Assembly (NCBI RefSeq): GCF_002000245.1
Contig: NZ_MTCM01000003.1
Coordinates: 124,001-188,000, forward strand
Direction of reading: 5' to 3'
Length of the DNA: 64,000 nt
Source: Sphingobacterium sp. CZ-UAM
GTDB lineage: Bacteria; Bacteroidota; Bacteroidia; Sphingobacteriales; Sphingobacteriaceae
Shown here: one piece after another, positions 25,684-35,548 of the stretch
Numbering within the stretch: position 1 is the stretch's first letter
How the letters are laid out: each line of letters starts with the position of its first letter
Position numbers and translations under genes: made by a program
The notes under the pieces: generated by a model
What the model saw: only the letters and a program-made list of their open reading frames with translations
The model's database searches: none
What the model was told of the DNA's origin: nothing

Positions 25684-28368
25684 ATGAAAAGATTAATTCA
25701 ATTATTCCTAGTATTTTTTGTTATCAGCACAGCTTATTCCCAGACAATCATAAAGGGGAAAATTTTAGATAAAGCTGACAATAAGCCGTTGACAAATGCT
25801 TCTGTCATTCTACTGAACACCGATTCCGTGCTCCGCTATTTCAATAGGGCCAATGAGGAGGGAAAGTTTCAGATCAAAAATATTAAGCCTGGCAGCTATA
25901 TACTTTTAGCAACTTATCCAAAGTTTGAACTCTATAGCGACACCATTGAACTCAAGGGACAAGATATCGACTTTGGCGATATCAAAATCAATTCGCAGAA
26001 AAATGTCCTTGAAGAGGTTATCATTACGCGCAGACTTCCCATTACCATCAAGGGTGATACTATCGAATATGACGCAGGAAGCTTCGAAACCGAAAAAAAT
26101 GCCAAGCTCGAGGATCTTTTACGCCGATTGCCGGGCTTTACAGTGTCTGGAGATGGAAATATCACCGCTCAGGGCAAATCAGTACAGAAAGTCTTTATAG
26201 ATGGCGAAGAATTTTTTGGTTATGACCCTAAAATTGCCATACGCAATGTGCGGGCCGATGCAGTCGACAAAGTGCAATTGTATGAGAAAAAATCAGAAGA
26301 GGCCGAACTTTCGGGTATAGATGACGGTGTGCGTATTCAGACCGTGAATGTAGTGTTAAAAGAAAAGGCCAGAAAGGGTATCTTCGGAAATGCAGAGCTA
26401 TTAGGTGGTACCAAGGAGCTCTATGCCGGAAACTTATTTGCGGCCAAATTCAACCAGACTGAGCGCATCGGTATAACCGCCAACCACAATAATATGGGGA
26501 GCTCCAATAGCCATGAAGGATCTTTACGAATGAACAATCAGATTACCGGAGAGCCGCTAAATACATCTTTAGGGGCGAACTACGAAAACCAGTTTCTCAA
26601 AAAGGCGCTAAAAGTAAATGCCAATTATAACTATAACAGTAGCAGCAATAAAAACCGATCGGAAAATTACAACAAAAACATCCTTCCTGATAACTCGATC
26701 TTAGAACGAAATAGCAAAAATTACAACGAAAATAGTGCAAGAAGCAATGGTGTCAGATCCAATCTCTCCATGCGACTGGATTCAACGCAGCATATGGACC
26801 TACAGGCCAACGGAAATTGGTCCAATAATTTCAGTTTAAGTCAGTCGGAAAGTGCTACTAATGATGGCGCCGGTGCGGCGGTTAGCTCCTTTAATGAGAA
26901 AAATGAATCGAACACTTCGAGCCAAAGCAATAATTTTCGCCTGAATTATAGAAAAAGACTCAAAGCCGGCAGTTCATTAAATTTAATGGTCGGCAACAAC
27001 TATAATGAATCAACTTCGGAAAGTAAAGTTAATTCAGAAACAATTATCCATCAGAGCAATGACACCACGCGTATTAACCAAAATAGATGGAGCAATAACA
27101 AAGGTAATACCTTTTCTACTTCATTCAATTTCAATAATAGGCTAAATGACGCCATGAATTTAGCTTTGGGCTACAGCTTCAATCAGTCAAACAACAAGAA
27201 CGAACAGGTATCAACAGACATACAAACTAAAGAGAAAGATCCCTTATACTCTAAAAATCAGATCGACAATAATACCAACCAGGGAATCAATGTCCATTTG
27301 TCTTATCGGAAGGATAAATTTGAGGTCAATCTTTCCAACCGAACATTCTATAAAAATCAAAAGTTAAGCGATAGTGACCGGGATATAAACCTTTCAAGGA
27401 ATTTTTGGGACAACAATTTAAACTTTGATGCCAATTACCGGATTTCAAACAGTAAGAATATCCGACTGGCCTATCAGAGTTCCAATATCATTCCTTCATT
27501 TGACCAATTACAGCCACTGCAACCGCAGACTAACCCACTGTTTCAACAGATCGGTAATCCAGACCTCAAACGGGCTGTCAACAACAACATTTCAGCTAAT
27601 TATAATGCGTTCAGTTTGCTAAAGGGAACCAACATTAATATTAACGGAAATTTCTCTTTCGTCAATAACCCAATTGTCAATAAGACAACAGTCATGGAGA
27701 ATTCGGCCCAGATCAGTAGCTATGAAAATTTATCGGGTAAATCAAACTGGAATGGTGGATTAAACATCAATCATATGCAACCCCTGGCCAATCGTCGCAT
27801 TAACTTCAATAAAAGTGCAAATATCCGGTACAACAACAGTTACAGCTACACAAAATTTGAAAGTGGCCAATCTCAAGGGGAGTTTCTCCTGAACAATTCA
27901 AAAAACACCGCATTCGGCCTAGGATCAAGCTTAAATGAACAAGATTCAGAAGGCTTTGATTTTGATATTTCATTGAATGCCGGCATTAACGCACAGCAAA
28001 ATTCGATCAACACGCAATATAACGCAACTAACTTTGAAGGTGGAGCTTCGGGATATATCAAATATTTTCTGCCGAAGAAATTCAATATCGTGACCAACGT
28101 TTACTATAGCTACACTGGCCCCACTAAACTTTACAAGAAAGCAATTAATCAATTTTATACCAATTTGGAGCTGGAAAAAAAGGTATTGAAAGATGAAAGT
28201 CTGACAGTCAGCCTTAAGGCCTTTGACCTCTTTAACACATTTAATAATACACGTCGGAATGGCAGTGATACCAATTATTCAGAATCCACCCAACAGGTAT
28301 TGACACAGTATTTTTTAGTTGGTGTCAAATGGGATTTCAATAAATATTTAGGAAAAAGCAATGATTAG
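25684..28368 (+). CDS. Large outer-membrane beta-barrel protein with carboxypeptidase-like domain
   Basis: 894 residues. Signal peptide 1-20 (STAYSQ), a carboxypeptidase-regulatory-like domain (about 22-105: GKILDKADNKPLTNASVILL), a plug-like segment (KLEDLLRRLPGFTVSGDGNI, then VFIDGEEFFGYDPKIA) and an Asn/Ser-rich barrel of about 650 residues. It fits the OMP_b-brl_3 branch of TonB-receptor-like proteins. The downstream GLPGLI gene overlaps its stop by 8 nt, so the pair is translationally coupled, an association frequent in Bacteroidota. The cargo is unknown. Confidence 0.88.
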   Translation: MKRLIQLFLVFFVISTAYSQTIIKGKILDKADNKPLTNASVILLNTDSVLRYFNRANEEGKFQIKNIKPGSYILLATYPKFELYSDTIELKGQDIDFGDIKINSQKNVLEEVIITRRLPITIKGDTIEYDAGSFETEKNAKLEDLLRRLPGFTVSGDGNITAQGKSVQKVFIDGEEFFGYDPKIAIRNVRADAVDKVQLYEKKSEEAELSGIDDGVRIQTVNVVLKEKARKGIFGNAELLGGTKELYAGNLFAAKFNQTERIGITANHNNMGSSNSHEGSLRMNNQITGEPLNTSLGANYENQFLKKALKVNANYNYNSSSNKNRSENYNKNILPDNSILERNSKNYNENSARSNGVRSNLSMRLDSTQHMDLQANGNWSNNFSLSQSESATNDGAGAAVSSFNEKNESNTSSQSNNFRLNYRKRLKAGSSLNLMVGNNYNESTSESKVNSETIIHQSNDTTRINQNRWSNNKGNTFSTSFNFNNRLNDAMNLALGYSFNQSNNKNEQVSTDIQTKEKDPLYSKNQIDNNTNQGINVHLSYRKDKFEVNLSNRTFYKNQKLSDSDRDINLSRNFWDNNLNFDANYRISNSKNIRLAYQSSNIIPSFDQLQPLQPQTNPLFQQIGNPDLKRAVNNNISANYNAFSLLKGTNININGNFSFVNNPIVNKTTVMENSAQISSYENLSGKSNWNGGLNINHMQPLANRRINFNKSANIRYNNSYSYTKFESGQSQGEFLLNNSKNTAFGLGSSLNEQDSEGFDFDISLNAGINAQQNSINTQYNATNFEGGASGYIKYFLPKKFNIVTNVYYSYTGPTKLYKKAINQFYTNLELEKKVLKDESLTVSLKAFDLFNTFNNTRRNGSDTNYSESTQQVLTQYFLVGVKWDFNKYLGKSND

Positions 28369-29239
28369 AACATATTTAACCATTATTATATTTTGTCTAA
28401 GCGGATTATCTCTGCAGGCACAATACGTCTATTTTGGCAATAGGGGTACCATTAGTTTTGACAAGGTGACGTATACAAAGGCCCGCATGCGACAAATGTC
28501 CAATGACATGAGCTCAAAAATGATGGGCCGGGGAATAGACTTCATGGAGCACCTGGATAAAATGCCAGACTCGCATACAGATCGATTTAACTTATATTTT
28601 GATGAGAATGCGACCGTTCTTATGCCCGAAGAAAGCCCAAATACCGAAAAGCCGAATGGAGGAGGCAAAATGCGTGCGCCAAGTATCACGGCAAGTGGCC
28701 GCGGTGGTAGAAATCAGGGTGGTTCACGAGGTGGAGGAAACCAGCGTGTTATGCTCAGAGGTGGAACCAGTAAAAATGGAAAAGTACTTTACCAAGATCT
28801 GAAAACGGGGAAGGCCGAGATTCAATTGGATATCGATGAGAAATATTTGCTTGCTGAAACATTAGATAGCATCACCTGGCGCTTTACCGAGGAATTCCGC
28901 AATATTGCTGGTATCAACTGCCGAAGGGTAAATGGTGCTACCAAAGACTCCCTTTATCTGATTGCCTATTATGCCGAAGAAATACCGGTCTCTGCAGGCC
29001 CTGCCCTGAGCCATGGTCTTCCGGGTATGATATTGGGGCTGGTCATACCAGAGATGCATATCCAATATTGGGCAACAAATATCGCCTATACCAATAATCT
29101 TGTTCCCACAGATTGGCGGGACAAAAAATCAAAACAAATGCAACTGGAAGAATTTACAGCACTCTTTGGCAGATATATGCCACGCAATCGTCAAAATGAG
29201 TCAGCTAAAAAACGGATCTTGGAGCAACTTGTCTATTGA
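28361..29239 (+). CDS. GLPGLI family protein with RG-rich insertion
   Basis: 292 residues; signal peptide 1-20 (LSLQAQ). The family motif appears as GLPGMI at 219-224, preceded by EIPVSAGP. Between about 99 and 136 there is a Gly/Arg-rich insertion with repeated GRGG, GSRGG and LRGG motifs, unusual for an exported protein of this family. The family is Bacteroidota-specific, of unknown function, and usually sits next to a TonB-type barrel as here; it may help assemble or load that barrel. Start ATG overlaps the upstream gene by 8 nt. Confidence 0.9.
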   Translation: MIRTYLTIIIFCLSGLSLQAQYVYFGNRGTISFDKVTYTKARMRQMSNDMSSKMMGRGIDFMEHLDKMPDSHTDRFNLYFDENATVLMPEESPNTEKPNGGGKMRAPSITASGRGGRNQGGSRGGGNQRVMLRGGTSKNGKVLYQDLKTGKAEIQLDIDEKYLLAETLDSITWRFTEEFRNIAGINCRRVNGATKDSLYLIAYYAEEIPVSAGPALSHGLPGMILGLVIPEMHIQYWATNIAYTNNLVPTDWRDKKSKQMQLEEFTALFGRYMPRNRQNESAKKRILEQLVY

Positions 29240-29371
29240 AAATGTCAGTTTGGCAGTACCTAAGTACAAATTGATGACAAATAGTGATTTTTTTACAAAA
29301 CATTCGGATTGGCATAAGGGTTGATAATAGAGTGATAGAATTTATTTAAGTAAAAAATTAAAATACAAGAT

Positions 29372-31276
29372 ATGTCTAAAATTATAGGAATTGACTTAGG
29401 TACTACAAACTCATGTGTTGCCGTAATGGAAGGTAACGAGCCTGTAGTAATTACGAATAACGAAGGTAAGCGTACCACTCCTTCCATTGTAGCTTTCGTA
29501 GAAGGTGGTGAGCGTAAAGTGGGTGATCCAGCTAAACGTCAAGCAATTACTAATCCACATAAAACTATTTATTCTATTAAACGTTTTATGGGACTTTCAT
29601 ATGATGAGGCCGTAAAAGAAGCTGAACACGTACCTTATAAAATCGTTAAAGGTGATAACAATACACCACGCGTGGAAATCGACGACCGTAAATATACTCC
29701 ACAAGAAATCTCTGCAATGATTCTTCAAAAAATGAAGAAAACTGCTGAAGACTTCTTAGGTCAAGAAGTAACAGAAGCTGTCATCACAGTACCTGCATAC
29801 TTCAACGATGCACAGCGTCAAGCAACAAAAGAAGCTGGTGAAATCGCTGGTTTATCTGTTAAACGTATCATCAACGAGCCTACTGCTGCTGCTTTAGCTT
29901 ACGGTTTGGATAAAGCACACAAAGACATGAAAATTGTTGTGTTTGACTGTGGTGGTGGTACACATGACGTTTCCGTATTGGAATTAGGTGATGGCGTATT
30001 TGAAGTAAAATCTACTGACGGTGATACACACTTAGGTGGTGATGACTTCGATAATGTGATCATCAACTGGTTGAATGAAGAATTCAAAAACGAAAACAAT
30101 GGCTTTGACTTGAAAAAAGACCCAATGGCCTTGCAACGTTTGAAAGAAGCTGCTGAAAAAGCGAAAATTGAATTATCAAGTGCAACTTCTACTGAAATTA
30201 ACTTACCCTATATCACGGCAGATGCAACTGGTCCAAAACACTTAGTTCGTACCTTATCACGTGCTAAATTTGAGGCTTTGGCAGCTGACTTGATCAAGAG
30301 AACAATTGCTCCTTGTGAGTCTGCATTGAAAAATGCTGGTTTCAGCAAGTCAGATATCGACGAAATTATCTTAGTAGGTGGTTCTACACGTATCCCTGCA
30401 ATTGTTGACGCTGTAAAAGCTTTCTTCGGAAAAGAGCCTTCTAAAGGCGTAAACCCTGACGAGGTTGTTGCTTTAGGTGCTGCAATCCAAGGTGGTGTAT
30501 TGACTGGTGAAGTAAAAGACGTTTTATTATTGGATGTAACTCCACTTTCATTGGGTATCGAAACAATGGGTGGTGTAATGACTAAATTGATTGAAGCAAA
30601 TACAACTATCCCGACTAAAAAATCGGAAACATTCTCAACAGCTTCAGACAATCAACCATCTGTGGAAATCCATATCTTACAAGGTGAGCGTCCAATGGCA
30701 AGCCAAAACCGTACAATCGGTCGCTTCCATTTGAACGATATCCCGCCTGCACCTCGTGGCGTGCCTCAAATTGAAGTTACTTTTGATATTGATGCCAATG
30801 GTATCATCAAAGTATCTGCAAAAGATAAAGCAACTGGTAAGGAGCAAAACATCCGTATCGAAGCATCTTCAGGTCTATCTGACGACGAAATCAAACGCAT
30901 GAAAGAAGAAGCTGAAGCAAATGCTGATGCTGATAAAAAAATGAAAGAAGAAGCTGACAAAGTTAATGCAGCTGATGCCTTAATCTTCTCAACTGAAAAA
31001 CAATTGAAAGAATATGGCGACAAAATTTCGGCAGATAAGAAAGCTCCTATTGAAGCTGGCTTAACGAAATTAAAAGCTGCGTACGATGCGAAAAACTTCG
31101 CAGATATTGATGCGGCTTCTGAAGAATTACAAAATGCTTGGAATGCGGCTTCTGAAGAAATGTACGCTGCTTCTCAAGGTGCTGCACAACAACCACAAGG
31201 AGATGCTGGTCAAACACAAGGTGGAAACCAAGGTGGTGATGACGTGACTGACGTAGATTACGAAGAAGTGAAATAA
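29372..31276 (+). CDS. dnaK: Molecular chaperone DnaK (Hsp70)
   Basis: 634-residue ATP-dependent chaperone. N-terminal [37 protein letters not shown] (the usual hydrophobic residue after FD is Cys), [17 protein letters not shown], then the substrate-binding domain ([17 protein letters not shown]) and a Gly/Gln-rich tail ending DVDYEEVK. It is not next to grpE or dnaJ. A terminator follows. Codon usage is clearly optimised relative to neighbours (frequent GGT, CGT, GAA), as expected for an abundant protein. Confidence 0.99.
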   Translation: MSKIIGIDLGTTNSCVAVMEGNEPVVITNNEGKRTTPSIVAFVEGGERKVGDPAKRQAITNPHKTIYSIKRFMGLSYDEAVKEAEHVPYKIVKGDNNTPRVEIDDRKYTPQEISAMILQKMKKTAEDFLGQEVTEAVITVPAYFNDAQRQATKEAGEIAGLSVKRIINEPTAAALAYGLDKAHKDMKIVVFDCGGGTHDVSVLELGDGVFEVKSTDGDTHLGGDDFDNVIINWLNEEFKNENNGFDLKKDPMALQRLKEAAEKAKIELSSATSTEINLPYITADATGPKHLVRTLSRAKFEALAADLIKRTIAPCESALKNAGFSKSDIDEIILVGGSTRIPAIVDAVKAFFGKEPSKGVNPDEVVALGAAIQGGVLTGEVKDVLLLDVTPLSLGIETMGGVMTKLIEANTTIPTKKSETFSTASDNQPSVEIHILQGERPMASQNRTIGRFHLNDIPPAPRGVPQIEVTFDIDANGIIKVSAKDKATGKEQNIRIEASSGLSDDEIKRMKEEAEANADADKKMKEEADKVNAADALIFSTEKQLKEYGDKISADKKAPIEAGLTKLKAAYDAKNFADIDAASEELQNAWNAASEEMYAASQGAAQQPQGDAGQTQGGNQGGDDVTDVDYEEVK

Positions 31277-31294
31277 TCACTCCTCCTGATAAAT

Positions 31295-31328
31295 AAAAAG
31301 CTCTGGGTAGATAACCCGGAGCTTTTTT
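31295..31328 (+). terminator. Rho-independent terminator of dnaK
   Basis: AAAAAGCTCTGGGT pairs with ACCCGGAGCTTTTT (one G-U pair) around AGATA, followed by more T; 18 nt after the dnaK stop. Confidence 0.9.
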
Positions 31329-31414
31329 TGTTTATAAGAAACATCTCCTCTAGAAACGCGAAAGAGCTGCTTAGTATAGTGCGCAAATTGCCCAGAAGAA
31401 TTTAATAAACCCAG

Positions 31415-32092
31415 CTATTTCCGATAATGGCTCAATATTCCTTTATCCAATGTAGCCCAGACTCCTGCTGGCATGTCTGCCTTCTTCAAAGCATTGTTTG
31501 TCCAGGTATTACAGGAATAAAACATGCTATAGGCCCCTTTGGCTTCATAAAAAGCATCAGCATCGTCGTATTGCGCATCCGTATCGACCAATATAGGTTT
31601 ACCTTCACGCAAATCCAGCGAATCATAGATATACTTTACCAGTGCGCGATATTGCTCCTCATTTATTTTATATCCAAAACATAAGTCAGTCTCTCGAATG
31701 GAATTATAGTAGGTCACATGTATTGCAGACTGTCCCAACCCAAAGGCTGCCACAAAGGCCGTTGAAGCCTTAAGATCTTTCCATTCCGGTGTATCCAAAT
31801 AAAAACCTTTGTCCCCCCAGCCTACACCCATATATTGATAACCGGCTTTTTTACCAACCGTGTTGGCATAAGGAAATACAGTGGACCAGTCCATATCTTT
31901 CACGATGACCGGCAAAACAATATCTGTGTGTACACCATTGGATTTAACAAATACCTGAATCGTTTGATCTGTTGTTACCAGTTTACGCGATGCTGAGAGT
32001 CTTGACAGGCTATACTCCCCAACAATATATAAGACGCAAAAACCTATAATTCCTAAAATAATATATCCTAACACCTTAAGTATCTTTTTCAT
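31415..32092 (-). CDS. TIGR02117/DUF2459 family membrane-anchored protein
   Basis: 225 residues. One N-terminal transmembrane segment (about 5-27), then VFVKSNGVHTDIVLPV, YMGVGWGDKGFYLDTPEWKD and YSCNTWTNNALKKA, hallmarks of the DUF2459/TIGR02117 family. Members keep a Cys/His pair reminiscent of papain-like peptidases (here H in GVHTD and C in SCNTW), but activity has not been shown as far as I know. Stands alone, convergent with dnaK. Confidence 0.82.
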   Translation of the reverse strand: MKKILKVLGYIILGIIGFCVLYIVGEYSLSRLSASRKLVTTDQTIQVFVKSNGVHTDIVLPVIVKDMDWSTVFPYANTVGKKAGYQYMGVGWGDKGFYLDTPEWKDLKASTAFVAAFGLGQSAIHVTYYNSIRETDLCFGYKINEEQYRALVKYIYDSLDLREGKPILVDTDAQYDDADAFYEAKGAYSMFYSCNTWTNNALKKADMPAGVWATLDKGILSHYRK

Positions 32093-32211
32093 TTAACCAA
32101 TTCGATTTTCTATCATAATCTAACGTGTCGGTTTTTAATCTTAGCTGCCTCCAATGACTCCATCTCCGAAAACAGCACAACGCCTGTCTAGAACATCTGC
32201 ATTGTTGGGCG

Positions 32212-32244
32212 AAAAAAAACCTGTATTGTTTGACACAATACAGG
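32212..32244 (-). terminator. Rho-independent terminator of nucleotidyltransferase gene
   Basis: CCTGTATTGT (32220-32229) is complementary to ACAATACAGG (32235-32244); on the minus strand eight T follow. It lies 28 nt past the stop codon of the gene at 32272. Confidence 0.9.
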
Positions 32245-32271
32245 CTCAATATAAGCTATTTCTATTAGCTC

Positions 32272-33183
32272 TTAAAATAACTTTTCTGGATATACGCCAT
32301 CAGCAACCAATTTCGAAATTGATTCTTGAACGATAGGTTTATCTTCTTTATATGTTACACCAAACCATTTCGATGATGTTGGGATGACTTTAAAATCCGC
32401 CATTTTATGTTTCACCATATAATCCGGAACTGAAGGAATAAAAAATTCAGCTTTCAAATTCTCTTTATTTTCTTCAACAAAAGCTGGGAACATCGCTTGT
32501 GCTACTTCGAAGATTTTTGGCGTGAAGCCCCAAAAGTTCATCGAAACGCGTGTTTCCGGATCCAAATCGTTTTCAACACCATTTTCCTCATAAACAATCT
32601 TGCGATCGTCCCCCTCACCTTTGTAATAGATGTTGGTACGCTCAGTAACACTTTCCATATGACCTGTAGGACTAACTTCACATACTCCACGTGATACATA
32701 GCCGTAATCAGACATTGTATTTCCGACCTGAAAACCCATCAATGACATCTGTTCGTCTGACACCTCAGTCGTTAAAAACTTCGCCATTTTGTTGAAAGAA
32801 TCTGAACCATAAAAATCGTCCGCATTGATCACACAAAAAGGTTCGTTCACTTTATCCTTAGCGCTCATCACAGCGTGTGCTGTACCCCAAGGTTTCGTTC
32901 TTTCAATGACGTGATTTACGCCAAATTTAGTTAAATCAAAATTTTGAAAAGCGTAGTCTACTTCTATTTTACCTTCCAATTTTTTATCAAAAACTTCTTT
33001 CATCTTTTCTAGGAATTCTTCCCGAATAATGAATACAACTTTTCCAAATCCTGCGCGAATGGCATCATAGATTGAATAGTCAATAATTGTCTCGCCGTGT
33101 GGGCCAAAACCATCTACTTGTTTTAAAGAACCATACCGGCTAGCCATTCCTGCTGCCAAAATCAAAAGGGTTGGTTTACTCAT
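32272..33183 (-). CDS. Sugar-phosphate nucleotidyltransferase family protein
   Basis: 303 residues, GT-A-like nucleotidyltransferase. N-terminal LILAAGMASRYGSLKQVDGF is the nucleotide-binding loop, CVINADDFYGSD the metal/nucleotide motif, and VSMNFWGFTP a later conserved part. Family members make NDP-sugars or NDP-choline; the substrate cannot be fixed from sequence. No LPS or capsule genes are adjacent. The gene has its own terminator. Confidence 0.85.
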   Translation of the reverse strand: MSKPTLLILAAGMASRYGSLKQVDGFGPHGETIIDYSIYDAIRAGFGKVVFIIREEFLEKMKEVFDKKLEGKIEVDYAFQNFDLTKFGVNHVIERTKPWGTAHAVMSAKDKVNEPFCVINADDFYGSDSFNKMAKFLTTEVSDEQMSLMGFQVGNTMSDYGYVSRGVCEVSPTGHMESVTERTNIYYKGEGDDRKIVYEENGVENDLDPETRVSMNFWGFTPKIFEVAQAMFPAFVEENKENLKAEFFIPSVPDYMVKHKMADFKVIPTSSKWFGVTYKEDKPIVQESISKLVADGVYPEKLF

Positions 33184-33317
33184 ATTTAAATTGCGTTAAT
33201 AGAACTTTCTTTTCGTCCGCAAACTTAGCTAAATTTGCCCTTAAAAGCAAATGTAGCTATGTGCTGATCACTGTCTAAAAATAGTGTATCGGAACGAAAA
33301 TTATCAATAAATTCGTG

Positions 33318-34859
33318 TTATTTCTTTTTTAAGAATGCATTCAATAGACCGGTTGCCAATTTCCCCAAGAGTTTGACCCCTTCTCTTGCGAGTGTTGTTG
33401 TCGCCGTACGCTGCGCAGCTTCTAATGGCGTCTGCCTCCTTGAAGTCGGTCGATCAGCTTTGGCAGCCTCTTTCTCCGCAGCTACACGCTGTTCTTCCTG
33501 CTGTACAACCTGCATTTTCTCATCGATCATCTCAGCGGCAGAACGATTTTCCTGTCTTTCCTGATATTTTGTCTTTAAGTCCGACTGATTAATAATCAGA
33601 TTGATTGTCGCATCGTCTGCAGGGCCCATTACAGCACGGGCTGGTACTAGATGGGTTGCCACCACTTCCGTAGGAATACCCTTATCATTCAACACTGTAA
33701 TTAAGGCCTGACCTGTACCCAAGGAGGTCAAAATCTGATCAATCTCATAGAAATCCGATTTGGGGTAGGTTTTCACTGTTTTTTTTAGATTTTCCGCATC
33801 ATTAGGCGTAAAGGCCCGCAACGCATGTTGTACCCGGTTTCCCAGTTGTGCCAATACCGACTCCGGAACATCCGTTGGAGACTGTGTACAGAAAAACACA
33901 CCAATTCCTTTGGATCGGATAAGCCGGATAATTTGATCCACCTGCGTTAGAAATGCTTTGGACGCTCCATTGAAAAGAAGATGTGCCTCATCAAAGAAAA
34001 ATATCAGTTTTGGCTTGTCCAAATCTCCTACTTCAGGCATGTTTTTAAACAATTGGGCAAGCAGACTCAATAAAAATGTTGAATAAAGCACAGGTTGATC
34101 CTGCACATCGGAAATATTCAATAGGCTAATCATACCCTTTCCGTCAACTTTCTGAAATAAATCGTTGATATCAAATTCCTTTTCCCCAAAGATATGGGCT
34201 AGCCCCTGTTGTTCCAAAGCGACTATCTTACGCAAGATCGTCCCCGAACTTGCTGAACTGATCTTACCATAATCATTCTTGATCTCTTCACTTCCGGGAC
34301 CGTCGGAAAGATAGGTTAATAATTTCTTTGTATCGGTAAAGTCTATCAATGGCATCTGATGATCCTGCGCATACTTAAACATGGCCGCCAAGACCCCGGT
34401 CTGTGTTTCATTCAGCTCCAGAATCCTGCCCAAAAGGACCGGTCCAAAATCATCTATTGTAATCCGCATCGGAATTCCTTTGTTGCCCGACAGTGAATAC
34501 AATTCTACCGGAAAACTTGCCGGTTCAAAGGGTATTCCTACCGCATTTCCGCGATCCAGTAAAGCTTGATTAGTTACACCGGGAACGGCAAGGCCAGAAA
34601 GATCGCCTTTCACATCCAGCATAAATACAGGTACGGATGCATCTGATAATTGCTCGGCGATCAATTGTAGCGTTCTGGTTTTACCTGTCCCTGTCGCACC
34701 GGCAATCAGCCCGTGGCGATTCATCATTTTCAGTGCCAGATTGACCTTTGCATCCGCTAAAATCTCACCATTCAAAATACCCGCTCCCAAATATATAAAA
34801 TCCCCCTTGGGGTTATAAGAAGCCTGAACCTTCTCGATAAATTGTTCTTTATTTGCCAT
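33318..34859 (-). CDS. HerA-like ATPase (helicase HerA-like, DUF853)
   Basis: 513 residues. Walker A GATGTGKT (54-61), Walker B IFFFDEAHLLF (around 285), a sensor/arginine-finger region GVFFCTQSPTDVPESV, and a charged coiled-coil-like stretch (EMIDEKMQVVQQEEQRVAAEKEAA cut short here) before a Lys-rich C-terminus. It matches the DUF853 group of HerA/FtsK-type ATPases widespread in Bacteria. No nurA is adjacent, so it is not a HerA-NurA repair pair; the role is open. Confidence 0.88.
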   Translation of the reverse strand: MANKEQFIEKVQASYNPKGDFIYLGAGILNGEILADAKVNLALKMMNRHGLIAGATGTGKTRTLQLIAEQLSDASVPVFMLDVKGDLSGLAVPGVTNQALLDRGNAVGIPFEPASFPVELYSLSGNKGIPMRITIDDFGPVLLGRILELNETQTGVLAAMFKYAQDHQMPLIDFTDTKKLLTYLSDGPGSEEIKNDYGKISSASSGTILRKIVALEQQGLAHIFGEKEFDINDLFQKVDGKGMISLLNISDVQDQPVLYSTFLLSLLAQLFKNMPEVGDLDKPKLIFFFDEAHLLFNGASKAFLTQVDQIIRLIRSKGIGVFFCTQSPTDVPESVLAQLGNRVQHALRAFTPNDAENLKKTVKTYPKSDFYEIDQILTSLGTGQALITVLNDKGIPTEVVATHLVPARAVMGPADDATINLIINQSDLKTKYQERQENRSAAEMIDEKMQVVQQEEQRVAAEKEAAKADRPTSRRQTPLEAAQRTATTTLAREGVKLLGKLATGLLNAFLKKK

Positions 34860-35029
34860 AGAAAAGGCTTAATATTTATAGTTCATAAATGATATTGAAA
34901 ACTCTCCAAAAAATAATCTTTTCGTCACAATTTCGTGCCAAAATTCATTTTGTATGCACTTTTAATTTGAAATTAACATAGAATTGCTATTTTTACGATG
35001 TAAAACAACACTATTAAAGGTACTAAAAA

Positions 35030-35365
35030 ATGTTAAATAAGAGATTTAGATTTGTGGCAGCATTCCTATGTGCGATCATCTTTTTCACAAAGATGGCCAT
35101 CTCTATATCGCCTATTTTTTCCAATAGTTTAGACCAGAATACCATTTTACAAATTGTTTTACAAATAGAAATCGAGAACAATAATGGCGCAAGCACGGAT
35201 ACGCTTGAGACAGCCTCAAAATTTTTCAATACAAAATCAGACGACCCCATTGTATTCGAGACTATCATTGTTGAGAACCAAGGAAAACAAAAGAATTACC
35301 TTAAAAACGAGAAAAGCATTTTAGCTTTCCATCCTACGGTTCCAACGCCGCCTCCTAACTGTTAA
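35030..35365 (+). CDS. Small membrane or secreted hypothetical protein
   Basis: 111 residues. A hydrophobic N-terminus (about 8-29, VAAFLCAIIFFTKMAISIS) looks like a signal anchor or signal peptide; the rest is polar and ends in Pro-rich TVPTPPPNC. No family recognised. A plausible promoter (TTTG, 18 nt, TATTTTTA) lies just upstream near 34968-34997, and codon use resembles neighbours, so the gene is probably real. It precedes the SulP-carbonic anhydrase pair by about 180 nt on the same strand; a link is possible but untested. Confidence 0.6.
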   Translation: MLNKRFRFVAAFLCAIIFFTKMAISISPIFSNSLDQNTILQIVLQIEIENNNGASTDTLETASKFFNTKSDDPIVFETIIVENQGKQKNYLKNEKSILAFHPTVPTPPPNC

Positions 35366-35548
35366 TAAAGGCATCCCTATGGGATGTATCCAAATCGTCC
35401 TCATGCTGAATCCCAGTATGCGGTTTCTTATTGATTTTCTCATAAAAATGCCAATGCGCAGCAGTATTGGGTACCGTCAGTAAGTACCCATTAGCTACCG
35501 CTGTAGGCAAATTCATGAAGATTTATTATACAGTTAAACACAAATTTT

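Noticed and set aside
29240..29371. Heat-shock promoter with CIRCE element before dnaK
   Set aside because: No TTAGCACTC-N9-GAGTGCTAA palindrome is present, and grpE/dnaJ are not adjacent.
33318..34859. HerA-NurA repair or HerA-based anti-phage system
   Set aside because: The HerA-like ATPase has no nuclease or SIR2-like partner next to it and fits the solitary DUF853 group.
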